This document shows, piece by piece, positions 8,491 through 15,785 of a DNA stretch of 64,000 nt (position 1 is its first letter; the number at the start of each line of letters is the position of its first letter). The notes under the pieces are model-generated. The model did no database searches. It saw only the letters and a program-made list of their open reading frames with translations, and was not told where the DNA came from. Location: NCBI RefSeq assembly GCF_026967795.1, contig NZ_JAPVBH010000004.1, positions 248,001 through 312,000 on the forward strand. Direction: 5' to 3'. The stretch comes from Modestobacter sp. VKM Ac-2986 (GTDB lineage Bacteria > Actinomycetota > Actinomycetes > Mycobacteriales > Geodermatophilaceae). A program made the translations under genes and the position numbers.

Positions 8491-9192
8491 TCAGGCGCCG
8501 GCCAGCACGCCGGTGGTGGTCAGCTCCTCGGCGACGTCGCGCAGCTTGACGTTGTTGCGCTGCGAGGCGTGGGTGAGCAGGGTGAACGCCTGCTCGGCGG
8601 TGATCTTGTACCGCTCCATCAGGATGCCCTTGGCCTGCTCGATGACCCCGCGGGAGGCCATCGCCCGGCGCATGTTCAGCACGTCGTCGCTGGCCCGCGC
8701 GGCTGCCTCGGCGTTGCCGACCGCGATCGCGACGAAGGCGGCGACCTCCTCCCCCAGGGCGATGTCGGCGTCCCCGAAGGCGTTCGGCCGGACGGCGTAG
8801 TTGTTCAGCGCGCCGATGGTCGCGCCCTGGAAGGGCAGCGGGACCGACAGCGAGCTCCCGACCCCCCGCGCGGCGGCGTGCACCGCGTAGTCCGGCCACC
8901 GCTGCTCGGTGGCCATGTCGTCGACCACGAACAGCTCGCCCGCGCGGCCGGCGTCCAGGCAGGGGCCGTACCCGCGCTCGTACTGCAGCTCGTCGGCGTC
9001 CATCGCGATCTGGCCGTCGAAGGCGGCGGTGAACGCGCGGTCGTCACGGATGAGGGTGATGGAGGTGGCGTCGGCGCCCGGCATGGTGGCCCGGGAGATC
9101 TGGACGATCTCGGTGAGCACCTCCGGCAGTTCGCGGCCGACGAGGACGACACCGGCGAGACGCTCGTGCAGCGCGCCGAGGGTGGCGGTCAT
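8491..9192 (-). CDS. GAF and ANTAR domain transcription antitermination regulator
   Basis: About 233 residues. Residues 20-160 form a GAF sensor domain (ISRATMPGADATSITLIRD, later ALNNYAVRPNAFGDADIALGEEVAAFVAIA). Residues 165-225 form an ANTAR RNA-binding domain with RRAMASRGVIEQAKGILMER and KLRDVAEEL. ANTAR proteins bind tandem hairpins in leader RNA to prevent termination; the GAF ligand is unknown. I chose the ATG at 9192, preceded by AAAGAGGAA, over an upstream GTG at 9225. Divergent from the cystathionine beta-synthase gene. Confidence 0.88.
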   Translation of the reverse strand: MTATLGALHERLAGVVLVGRELPEVLTEIVQISRATMPGADATSITLIRDDRAFTAAFDGQIAMDADELQYERGYGPCLDAGRAGELFVVDDMATEQRWPDYAVHAAARGVGSSLSVPLPFQGATIGALNNYAVRPNAFGDADIALGEEVAAFVAIAVGNAEAAARASDDVLNMRRAMASRGVIEQAKGILMERYKITAEQAFTLLTHASQRNNVKLRDVAEELTTTGVLAGA

Positions 9193-9437
9193 GGCAGTGC
9201 GTTCCTCTTTCGACCTGGCGGGCACGCCGTTTCTTCGACGTCCCGCTGCCGGCTCACGGTGCAGGCGTCAGCAAGGATAAACGGCACAGGGTCGTGCACC
9301 ACCGTGTCCGCCGGACACGATCGCCCGCAACCGGTCCCCGGCACGTGGCCGAGCGGCACGCCTCCCCCGCCCGCGGTCTGATGGGATGGGCACACGGGCA
9401 GCGGCAACCGGCCGGGCCCGGTGTCGAGGAGGCCCGC
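9193..9437. promoter_or_regulatory. intergenic region between divergent ANTAR and CBS genes
   Basis: A 245-bp gap with an A/T-richer patch around 9270-9285 (AAGGATAAACGGC) that could hold the minus-strand promoter. A GAGGAGG-like ribosome site lies at about 9426-9433, before the GTG of the cystathionine beta-synthase gene. I see no strong hairpin and no recognisable riboswitch here. Confidence 0.3.
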
Positions 9438-10832
9438 GTGCAGTACGCCGAGTCCGTCATCGAGCTCATCGGTGACACACCCCTGGTGCGGCTGCGGTCG
9501 GTCACCGCCCACCTGGGCCCGGATGCACCCCTGGTGCTGGCCAAGGTGGAGTACCTCAACCCCGGCGGCTCGGTGAAGGACCGGATCGCCGTGCGCATGG
9601 TCGAGGCCGCCGAGGCCTCCGGCGCGCTGCGTCCGGGCGGGACGATCATCGAGCCGACCAGCGGCAACACCGGCATCGGCCTGGCGCTCGTCGCCCAGAC
9701 CCGCGGCTACAAGTGCGTCTTCGTGTGCCCGGACAAGGTGGGTGCGGAGAAGATCAACGTGCTGCGGGCCTACGGCGCCGAGGTGCACGTGTGCCCCACC
9801 GCCGTCGACCCGGCCGACCCGCGCTCCTACTACTCCGTCTCCGACCGGCTGGCCCGGGAGACCCCCGGCGGCTGGAAGGCCGACCAGTACGCCAACCCGG
9901 CCAACCCCCGGTCGCACTACGAGACCACCGGCCCGGAGATCTGGGCGCAGACCGACGGGCGGGTCACGCACTTCGTCACCGGTGCCGGCACCGGCGGCAC
10001 CATCTCCGGCGTCGGCCGCTACCTCAAGGAGGCCAGCGGCGGCCGGGTGCACGTCACCGGCGCCGACCCCGAGGGCTCGGTCTACTCCGGCGGCACCGGG
10101 CGGCCCTACCTCGTCGAGGGCGTGGGCGAGGACTTCTGGCCCGAGGCCTACGACAAGTCGATCGCCGACGAGATCATCGCGGTCTCCGACGGCGACTCCT
10201 TCGCCATGACCCGGCGGCTGGCCCGCGAGGAGGGGCTGCTCGTCGGCGGCTCCTGCGGCATGGCCGTGGTCGCGGCCCTCCGCGTCGCCGAGCGGCTCAC
10301 CAAGGACGACGTCCTGGTGGTGCTGCTGCCCGACGGCGGCCGCGGCTACCTGAACAAGATCTTCAATGACGAGTGGATGGCCGACTACGGCTTCCTCACC
10401 GCCTCGGGCGGGGAGACCGTCGGCGAGCTGCTGGACACCAAGTCCGGTGCCACCCCGACCCTGGTGCACACCCACCCGACCGAGACCGTCCGCGACGCGA
10501 TCGACATCCTGCGTGAGTACGGCGTCAGCCAGCTGCCGGTGGTCAAGGCCGAGCCGCCGGTGACCGCCGGCGAGGTGGTCGGGTCGGTGGCGGAGAAGAC
10601 GCTGCTGGACGCACTGTTCTCCGGGCGGGCCACGCTCTCGGACCCGGTGGAGCGGCACATGTCGGCCCCGCTGCCGATCATCGGCTCCGGTGAGCCGGTC
10701 ACCGCCGCCGTCGCCGCGCTCGGTGACGCGGACGCGCTGCTGGTGCACGTCGACGGCAAGCCCGCCGGCGTCGTCACCCGGCAGGACGTCCTCGGTCACC
10801 TCGTCGGTCTGCCGCCTACGGTCGTGTCATGA
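9438..10832 (+). CDS. cystathionine beta-synthase
   Basis: A 464-residue PLP enzyme that condenses serine and homocysteine to cystathionine. The PLP lysine is in NPGGSVKDR (Lys about 47). PTSGNTGIGLAL and TGAGTGGTISG are the substrate and phosphate loops. The C-terminal ~120 residues form two CBS domains (TVRDAIDILREYGVSQLPVV and AALGDADALLVHVDGKPAG), which separates it from plain cysteine synthase. The GTG at 9438 was chosen because MQYAESVIELIGDTPLV is the usual N-terminus. Its stop overlaps the metB start (ATGA at 10829), giving a transsulfuration operon. Confidence 0.93.
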   Translation: MQYAESVIELIGDTPLVRLRSVTAHLGPDAPLVLAKVEYLNPGGSVKDRIAVRMVEAAEASGALRPGGTIIEPTSGNTGIGLALVAQTRGYKCVFVCPDKVGAEKINVLRAYGAEVHVCPTAVDPADPRSYYSVSDRLARETPGGWKADQYANPANPRSHYETTGPEIWAQTDGRVTHFVTGAGTGGTISGVGRYLKEASGGRVHVTGADPEGSVYSGGTGRPYLVEGVGEDFWPEAYDKSIADEIIAVSDGDSFAMTRRLAREEGLLVGGSCGMAVVAALRVAERLTKDDVLVVLLPDGGRGYLNKIFNDEWMADYGFLTASGGETVGELLDTKSGATPTLVHTHPTETVRDAIDILREYGVSQLPVVKAEPPVTAGEVVGSVAEKTLLDALFSGRATLSDPVERHMSAPLPIIGSGEPVTAAVAALGDADALLVHVDGKPAGVVTRQDVLGHLVGLPPTVVS

Positions 10833-11968
10833 CCGGTTTCAACACGCGCGCCATCCACGCCGGCCAGGAGCCGGACCCGGCCACCGGCGCGGTGATCCCG
10901 CCGATGCACCTGACCACCACCTACAAGCAGGACGGCGTGGGCGGGCTGCGCGGCGGCTACGAGTACAGCCGCAGCGCGAACCCCACCCGCGACACCCTGC
11001 AGACGGCGCTGGCCTCGTTGGAGCAGGGCACCCGCGCGATGACCTTCGCCTCCGGCCTGGCCGCCGAGGACGTGCTGCTGCGCACGGTCTGCCGGCCCGG
11101 TGACCGGATCGTGCTGGGCGGGGACGCCTACGGCGGCACCTACCGGCTGATCTCCAAGGTGCAGGAGCCCTGGGGCGTCGGGCACGTCCCGGTCGACCTC
11201 AACGACCTGGACGCCGTCCGCGAGGCGGTCGCGCCGGAGACCACCCGCGTGCTGTGGTGCGAGACGCCCAGCAACCCGCTGCTCAACATCGCCGACATCG
11301 CGACGCTGGCGGAGATCGCGCACGCCGCGGGCACGCTGCTGGTCGTCGACAACACCTTCGCCAGCCCCTACCTGCAGCAGCCGCTGACGCTGGGCGCCGA
11401 CGTGGTCGTGCACTCCACGACCAAGTACCTGGGCGGGCACTCCGACGTCGTGGGTGGCGCGCTGGTGGTCTCCGACGCCGAGCTCGGCGAGCGGCTGGCG
11501 TACCTGCAGAACGCCGCGGGCGCGGTCAACGGGCCCTTCGACGCGTGGCTGGTGCTGCGCAGCCTGAAGACCCTCGGCGTGCGCATGGACCGGCACAGCG
11601 CCAACGCCGGCCGGATCGCCGAGTGGCTGCTGGAGCACTCCGCGGTCTCCGCCGTGCTCTACCCGGGGTTGCCGGAGCACCGCAACCACGAGGTCGCGGC
11701 GCGGCAGATGTCGCAGTTCGGCGGGATGCTGTCGTTCCGGCTGGAGGCCGGCGAGGAGGCCGCGCTGCGGGTCTGCGAGCGGGCGCGGGTGTTCACCCTG
11801 GCCGAGTCCCTCGGCGGCGTGGAGTCGCTGATCGAGCACCCGCACCGGATGACCCACGCCAGCGCCGCCGGCTCCCCGCTGGAGGTGCCCGCGGACCTGG
11901 TGCGCCTGTCGGTCGGCATCGAGGACGTCGACGACCTGCTCGCCGACCTCGACCAGGCCCTGGGCTGA
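10829..11968 (+). CDS. metB: cystathionine gamma-synthase (trans-sulfuration enzyme)
   Basis: A 379-residue Cys/Met-metabolism PLP enzyme. YEYSRSANPTRDTLQ, FASGLAAEDVLLR, VDNTFASPYLQQP and the PLP lysine in HSTTKYLGGHSDVVGG (about 198) are all present. In actinobacteria such genes paired with cystathionine beta-synthase are called metB, but the same protein can act as cystathionine gamma-lyase, giving reverse transsulfuration from homocysteine to cysteine; the pairing here favours that combined role. It overlaps the preceding gene by 4 bp and is followed by two long hairpins. Confidence 0.92.
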   Translation: MTGFNTRAIHAGQEPDPATGAVIPPMHLTTTYKQDGVGGLRGGYEYSRSANPTRDTLQTALASLEQGTRAMTFASGLAAEDVLLRTVCRPGDRIVLGGDAYGGTYRLISKVQEPWGVGHVPVDLNDLDAVREAVAPETTRVLWCETPSNPLLNIADIATLAEIAHAAGTLLVVDNTFASPYLQQPLTLGADVVVHSTTKYLGGHSDVVGGALVVSDAELGERLAYLQNAAGAVNGPFDAWLVLRSLKTLGVRMDRHSANAGRIAEWLLEHSAVSAVLYPGLPEHRNHEVAARQMSQFGGMLSFRLEAGEEAALRVCERARVFTLAESLGGVESLIEHPHRMTHASAAGSPLEVPADLVRLSVGIEDVDDLLADLDQALG

Positions 11969-11976
11969 GCGGCCCG

Positions 11977-12035
11977 CCGAGAGTGCGCTGAGCGGGGTCC
12001 GGGGAGCCGGGCCACCCCGTTCAGCGCACTCTCGG
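11977..12035. terminator. long hairpin after metB
   Basis: Arms 11977-11998 and 12014-12035 pair over 22 bp with one G-T wobble (CCGAGAGTGCGCTGAGCGGGGT against its complement). It starts 9 nt after the metB stop. It shares the GTGCGCT core with hairpins at 12061 and 40759 and should work in both directions between the convergent metB and map genes. Confidence 0.75.
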
Positions 12036-12060
12036 CCCCGTCGCAGGTCCCGCCGCCTGC

Positions 12061-12115
12061 CGTTGTGCGCTAAGGGCTGCCTCCCGACCTCGGGGGCAGC
12101 CATGAGTGCACGACG
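12061..12115. terminator. second long hairpin between metB and map
   Basis: Arms 12061-12081 (CGTTGTGCGCTAAGGGCTGCC) and 12095-12115 pair with a few mismatches. The loop adds an inner CCCG/CGGG stem. It ends 10 bp from the map stop on the minus strand, so it is probably the map terminator. It is related to the preceding hairpin through GTGCGCT. Confidence 0.7.
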
Positions 12116-12124
12116 GTGGACCCC

Positions 12125-12895
12125 TTAGGCGGGGAGCGTGAGGATGCGGGGGCCGTCGTCGGTGACGGCGACGGTGTGCTCGACGTGGGCGGCGCGGCTG
12201 CCGTCGGCGCTGCGCAGGGTCCAGCCGTCGGCGTCGACCGAGTAGTCGTCGGAGCCGCCGGCGAGGAACCACGGCTCGATGGCGATGACCAGCCCGGCCC
12301 GCAGCTTCAGGCCACGCCCGGCCCGCCCCTCGTTGGGCACGCTGGGCGCCTCGTGCATCGACCGGCCGATCCCGTGGCCGCCCTGGTCGGTGTTGATCCC
12401 GCAGCCACCCGCCCGGCCCACCTCGCCGATGGCCGCGGAGACGTCACCGAGCCGGCCGCCGACGACGGCCGCCGCGATGCCGGCCTCCAGCGCGCGGGTG
12501 GTGGTGTCGAGCAGCCGCAGGTCCTCGGCGCGCGGCGTGCCGACCGGGAAGGTGATGGCGGCGTCGCCCACCCAGCCGTCGAGCGTGGCCCCGGCGTCGA
12601 CGCTGAGCAGGTCGCCGTCCTCGAGCTCCTGGGACGTCGGGATGCCGTGCAGCGCCACGTCGTTGACCGACAGGCAGACCACGCCCGGGAACGGCGGGGT
12701 CGTGCGCAGCGGCGCGTAGCCCAGGAACGGGGACGTGGCCCCGGCGTCGGCCAGCACCTGCCGGGCGGCCTGGTCGAGCTGGGTCAGCCGGACGCCGGGG
12801 GCCGCCAGGGCCCGCACCGCCGCGTGCATCTGGGCGACCACCGCGCCGGCGGCCCGCATGGCCTCGATCTCGCCCGGGGTGCGCAGTTCGATCAC
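12125..12895 (-). CDS. map: type I methionine aminopeptidase
   Basis: Removes the initiator methionine from nascent proteins. The 256-residue length and the two-metal site fit type I: SVDAGATLDGWVGDAA (two Asp ligands), GGHGIGRSMHEAP (His), IAIEPWF (Glu) and HVEHTVAV (Glu). The start is GTG at 12895, preceded by AGGAGG 8 nt upstream. It is a stand-alone copy, not in the secY-adk-map ribosomal cluster, so the genome probably has a second map gene. It is divergent from a small XRE regulator, with a tandem repeat in the 52-bp gap. Confidence 0.93.
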   Translation of the reverse strand: MIELRTPGEIEAMRAAGAVVAQMHAAVRALAAPGVRLTQLDQAARQVLADAGATSPFLGYAPLRTTPPFPGVVCLSVNDVALHGIPTSQELEDGDLLSVDAGATLDGWVGDAAITFPVGTPRAEDLRLLDTTTRALEAGIAAAVVGGRLGDVSAAIGEVGRAGGCGINTDQGGHGIGRSMHEAPSVPNEGRAGRGLKLRAGLVIAIEPWFLAGGSDDYSVDADGWTLRSADGSRAAHVEHTVAVTDDGPRILTLPA

Positions 12896-12913
12896 GTCGT
12901 CGTCCTCCTGGTT

Positions 12914-12941
12914 CCGGTATTGCTATCCCGGTATTACTATC
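12914..12941. promoter_or_regulatory. tandem 14-bp direct repeat, likely operator of the XRE regulator
   Basis: Two adjacent copies, CCGGTATTGCTATC (12914-12927) and CCGGTATTACTATC (12928-12941), differ at one base. They are A/T-rich islands in a >70% GC sequence. The second copy contains TACTAT (12935-12940), exactly 7 nt before the XRE ATG, that is, its -10 element. Binding here would block the regulator's own promoter and probably that of map on the other side. Confidence 0.65.
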
Positions 12942-12947
12942 ACGGCC

Positions 12948-13211
12948 ATGGTGCGACCGCCGTTGAGCCCCGAGGAGCGCGAGCGCGGCCGTCGGCTGGG
13001 CACCCTGCTGCGGCAGGCCCGGGGGTCACGCACCCCGATGGAGGTCGCGGCGGCGTCCGGGGTGAGCCTGGAGGCGTTGCGCAAGATCGAGTCAGGCCGG
13101 GTCCCGACCCCGGCGTTCTTCACCGTCGCCGCCCTCGCCCGCGCCGTCGGCCTGCCCCTCGACCAGCTGGCCGAGGCCCTCGACCCGACCGGCACCGCGC
13201 TGTCGGCCTGA
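12948..13211 (+). CDS. small XRE-family helix-turn-helix regulator
   Basis: An 87-residue DNA-binding protein made of little more than an HTH_3 domain: RRLGTLLRQARGSRTPMEVAAASGVSLEALRKIESGRVPTP, with the turn at ASGVS. The remaining residues (FFTVAALARAVGLPLDQLAEAL) complete the five-helix fold. The ATG at 12948 stands 7 nt after a TACTAT -10 element, pointing to a leaderless message. The tandem 14-bp repeat across this promoter suggests autoregulation. Target genes other than itself and map are unknown. Confidence 0.85.
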   Translation: MVRPPLSPEERERGRRLGTLLRQARGSRTPMEVAAASGVSLEALRKIESGRVPTPAFFTVAALARAVGLPLDQLAEALDPTGTALSA

Positions 13212-13214
13212 CGC

Positions 13215-13511
13215 TCAGGCCGTCAGCACCGTCTCGAAGTGCTCGACCACCGGGAACGGGTCGTAGAAGTGGTGCAGCAGCTGCCGCCACCGCTCGTACT
13301 CCACCGACCCGCGGAAGCCCTCCGTGTGGTCCTCCAGGCGGTCCCACTCGACCAGCAGCAGGTAGCCGGTCCTGCGCTCCAGGCACCGGGACAGCGACAG
13401 GCGGCGGAAACCGGGCATCCCGGCGATGATCGCCCGGGCCTCCGCGAAGGCCGCCTCGAACGCCGGCTGCTCACCGTCGCGGACGGTCAGGAGCGCCTGT
13501 TCGAGGACCAC
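13215..13511 (-). CDS. antibiotic biosynthesis monooxygenase (ABM)-domain protein
   Basis: About 98 residues in a single dimeric alpha/beta-barrel domain: VVLEQALLTVRDGEQPAFEAAF, FRRLSLSRCLERRTGYLLLVEW, then the DHTEGFRGSVEYERWRQLLH segment typical of ABM proteins. Known members include small monooxygenases and heme-degrading enzymes, but most are uncharacterised, and no partner enzyme is nearby. The GTG at 13511 is my choice; a GTG three codons upstream is equally possible. It converges with the XRE gene (3-bp gap). Confidence 0.8.
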   Translation of the reverse strand: MVLEQALLTVRDGEQPAFEAAFAEARAIIAGMPGFRRLSLSRCLERRTGYLLLVEWDRLEDHTEGFRGSVEYERWRQLLHHFYDPFPVVEHFETVLTA

Positions 13512-13571
13512 GCCGCGCACGCTACGCACCCCGGTGCACCCACCGCGCAGGCCGCCGGGTAGGCAGTCGTG

Positions 13572-14471
13572 GTGCACAGCGAGCCTGCGGTCAGCGTCGT
13601 CGTCGCCACCCGGGACCGGCGGGAGTCCCTGCTGCGCTCCCTGGCCCGGCTCGACGACGGCGCCCACCCGGTCGTCGTGGTCGACAACGCCTCCACCGAC
13701 GGCAGCGCGGCCGCCGTCCGGGCGCAGCACCCCGACGTCGACGTCCTGGAGCTGCCGGCCAACGCCGGGGCGGTCGCGCGCACCGACGGCGCCCGGCACG
13801 CGAGGACCCAGTACGTGGCCTTCGCCGACGACGACTCGTGGTGGGAGCCGGGCTCGCTGGACGCCGCCGCCGCCCTGCTGGACGCCCACCCGCGGGTCGC
13901 CGTCGTCGTCGGCCGGGTGCGGATGGCCGGGGACGGCAGCGAGGACGCCGTCACCCGCAAGCACCGGCTCGCCGTGCTCGGCCGCTCCCCCGCCGGACCC
14001 GGGGTGCTGAGCTTCCCGGCGTTCGCCGCGGTGGTCCGCCGGGACGCCTACTTGGGTGTCGGCGGGTTCTCCCGGCTGCTGTTCTTCGGCGGCGAGGAGC
14101 ACCTGCTGGCCCTGGACCTGGCCGCCGCCGGCTGGGACCTGGTGTTCAGCGAGGACGTCGTCGCCTGGCACGACCCCGCCGGACCGGACCGGCCGAGCGC
14201 GGCCCGCTGGTCGCTGCAGACCCGCAACGACGTCCTCGTCGACTGGCTGCGCCGCCCGCTCCCCGTCGCGCTCGCCGCGACCGGCCGGCTGGCCCGCCGC
14301 GCACGCACCGAGCCCGCGGCCCGGACGGCGCTCGCCGGGGTGGTCCGCCACCTGCCGGCCGCCCTGCGTCAGCGGCGACCGGTGCCGGCCGAGGTCGAGC
14401 GCCGCTTCGCCACCGCCCAGTTGCCAGCCGCGACTGCGCAGCGGGTGGTCAGCCCTGCAGCTGGCGGCTGA
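13572..14471 (+). CDS. family 2 glycosyltransferase
   Basis: About 299 residues with a GT-A fold. VSVVVATRDRRESL at the N-terminus, VVVDNASTDGS (nucleotide-sugar binding), FADDDSWWEPGSLD (the D-x-D metal site) and GGFSRLLFFGGEEHLLALDLAAAGW fit GT2 enzymes with a second acidic motif. No membrane segment is seen, so it acts in the cytoplasm or at the inner membrane face. Donor and acceptor are unknown. The start may be 13569 or 13572; TAGGCA 6 nt before 13572 suggests a leaderless start there. The last 23 bp overlap the convergent pyruvyltransferase-like gene. Confidence 0.85.
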   Translation: MHSEPAVSVVVATRDRRESLLRSLARLDDGAHPVVVVDNASTDGSAAAVRAQHPDVDVLELPANAGAVARTDGARHARTQYVAFADDDSWWEPGSLDAAAALLDAHPRVAVVVGRVRMAGDGSEDAVTRKHRLAVLGRSPAGPGVLSFPAFAAVVRRDAYLGVGGFSRLLFFGGEEHLLALDLAAAGWDLVFSEDVVAWHDPAGPDRPSAARWSLQTRNDVLVDWLRRPLPVALAATGRLARRARTEPAARTALAGVVRHLPAALRQRRPVPAEVERRFATAQLPAATAQRVVSPAAGG

Positions 14472-15318
14472 GCCACTCCCGGGCCTGGGCGTTGGACGCC
14501 GCGCCGCGCTGCTGGGCACCGGCGATCGCGTCGGTGAGCGTGCCGGACAGCGCGTGCTCCAGGGCGGCGTCCAGGGTGTGGGCGTCGACCTGGTCGCCCG
14601 GCACCACCAGCGGCCAGCCCAGCGCACCCGCCTGGGCGGTGACCTTGGCCCCGCCGACGATCGCGTCGCAGGCGATGACCGGCTTGCCGTGCGCGAGCCC
14701 GAGCACCAGCGCGTGCAGCCGCATGCTCACCACCGCGTCGGCCCGCCGGATGAGCGCCTCGACCTGCAGCGGGAAGCGCTCGTAGGGCTTCTCGTAGGAG
14801 TCCATGGTCAGCTCGAACCACGGGATCGCGCGGGCGGCGAGCCACCCCTCGATCGCGGCGCGCACCTCGACGGCCCGGCTGCGGTCGCCGTACTCCTCCT
14901 GCGGCGGGGCGAAGGCGACCGCCAGCACCGGGACGTCCGGCGTCCGGGTGGCCATGGCCAGGTCCGGGCGGGCGACGCCCGGGGCGTCGCGCTCCCACAC
15001 CTCGTGGAACAGCGCCCGCCCCGCCTCCGACACCACGGAGACGTTGACGGCCCAGCGCTGCGCGCCGGCGAAGGCCTCGGTCAGCTCGCGCAGCAGCGGG
15101 GTGTCCGAGATCGGACCGCTGACGAAGACCAGGTGCGTGAAGTCGGCCGGGTCCAGCGCGCGCCAGTCCGGGCCGCGCATGAGGAAGGGCGCCCAGGCCA
15201 CCGTGTGGTCGACGTCGAGGTCACGCAGCCATCCCGCCACCACCTCCGCGCCCAGATCGTCACCGATGGTGGCGATCACCTCGTCGAAGCTGAACCAACC
15301 GGTGACCAGGACGCGCAT
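14449..15318 (-). CDS. polysaccharide pyruvyl transferase family protein
   Basis: A 289-residue protein with MRVLVTGWFSFDEVIATIGDDLGAE at the start and AVVSMRLHALVLGLAHGKPVIACD in the middle; S-x-R-L-H is the hallmark of this family, which includes CsaB and pyruvyltransferases that add ketal pyruvate to cell-wall sugars. Its neighbour is a GT2 enzyme encoded on the opposite strand, with the 3' ends overlapping at 14449-14471. Both may modify a surface glycan, but the convergent arrangement means they are not one operon. Substrate not predictable. Confidence 0.8.
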   Translation of the reverse strand: MRVLVTGWFSFDEVIATIGDDLGAEVVAGWLRDLDVDHTVAWAPFLMRGPDWRALDPADFTHLVFVSGPISDTPLLRELTEAFAGAQRWAVNVSVVSEAGRALFHEVWERDAPGVARPDLAMATRTPDVPVLAVAFAPPQEEYGDRSRAVEVRAAIEGWLAARAIPWFELTMDSYEKPYERFPLQVEALIRRADAVVSMRLHALVLGLAHGKPVIACDAIVGGAKVTAQAGALGWPLVVPGDQVDAHTLDAALEHALSGTLTDAIAGAQQRGAASNAQAREWLSRQLQG

Positions 15319-15354
15319 GCCCCCAGCCTCCCAGGTGCCCGGACGGCGAGGAGA

Positions 15355-15636
15355 TCAGGCCTCCTGCGCCACCAGGTCGCGGTACTCGGGGTGCCGCTCG
15401 ATCCAGCCCCGCACGAACGAGCACTGCGGGACGACGGTGCCGCCCTGGCTGCGGACGTCGTCGAGTGCGGCCCGGACCAGGGTGCTGCCCAGCCCGGAGC
15501 CCTCGCTCTCGACCTCGGTGTGGGTGAACACCACCTGCGACCCGTTGCGGAGGTAGGCGGCCACACCCAGGAGGCGGTCGCCGTCCCGGATCTCGTAGCG
15601 GCTGTCCTGCGGGGCGTTCGAGACGGTCGGCTCCAT
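15355..15636 (-). CDS. short GNAT-like N-acetyltransferase (YidJ type)
   Basis: A 93-residue minimal GNAT-fold protein: RYEIRDGDRLLGVAAYLRNGSQVVFTHTEVESEGSGLGSTLVRAALDDVRSQG, with the acetyl-CoA loop GSGLGS, then CSFVRGWIERHPEYRDLV at the end. Small proteins of this type (related to human NATD1) acetylate unknown substrates. It sits behind a strong terminator that separates it from galK, so it probably has its own promoter. Confidence 0.85.
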   Translation of the reverse strand: MEPTVSNAPQDSRYEIRDGDRLLGVAAYLRNGSQVVFTHTEVESEGSGLGSTLVRAALDDVRSQGGTVVPQCSFVRGWIERHPEYRDLVAQEA

Positions 15637-15650
15637 GACCGTGCCGAACG

Positions 15651-15685
15651 GCCCTCCCGGGCGGCGTGTTCCCGCCCGGGAGGGC
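15651..15685 (-). terminator. perfect 14-bp hairpin between galK and GNAT gene
   Basis: Arms GCCCTCCCGGGCGG (15651-15664) and CCGCCCGGGAGGGC (15672-15685) with a 7-nt loop. It lies about 100 bp past the galK stop and 15 bp upstream of the GNAT start, so it can insulate the two genes. Confidence 0.65.
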
Positions 15686-15723
15686 TCCCCCGCCCCCCGC
15701 CGCGACCGGTGGGGCGAGGGTCA

Positions 15724-15785
15724 GGCCCCCTCGTAGGGACCCGCCGCGAGGTACGAGCGGTGGGGGGCGAGGGGGTCCTTCCTCA
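15724..15785 (-). repeat. 3'-end repeat element after galK
   Basis: Single copy in minus orientation, starting at the galK stop (TGAGGAAGGACCCCC on the minus strand) and ending with CGAGGGGGCC. The ends pair into a hairpin (GGCCCCCTCG with CGAGGGGGTCC), so it likely serves as the galTK terminator. Confidence 0.75.

Noticed and set aside
13215-14627. A 470-residue minus-strand open frame across the glycosyltransferase region
   Set aside because: Only the last 98 residues (ABM domain) look like a protein; the rest is low-complexity Arg/Gly sequence antisense to the GT2 gene, typical of GC-rich shadow frames.
13572-15318. Polysaccharide biosynthesis cluster
   Set aside because: A single GT2 and a single pyruvyltransferase-like gene are convergent and flanked by unrelated genes, so there is no cluster.
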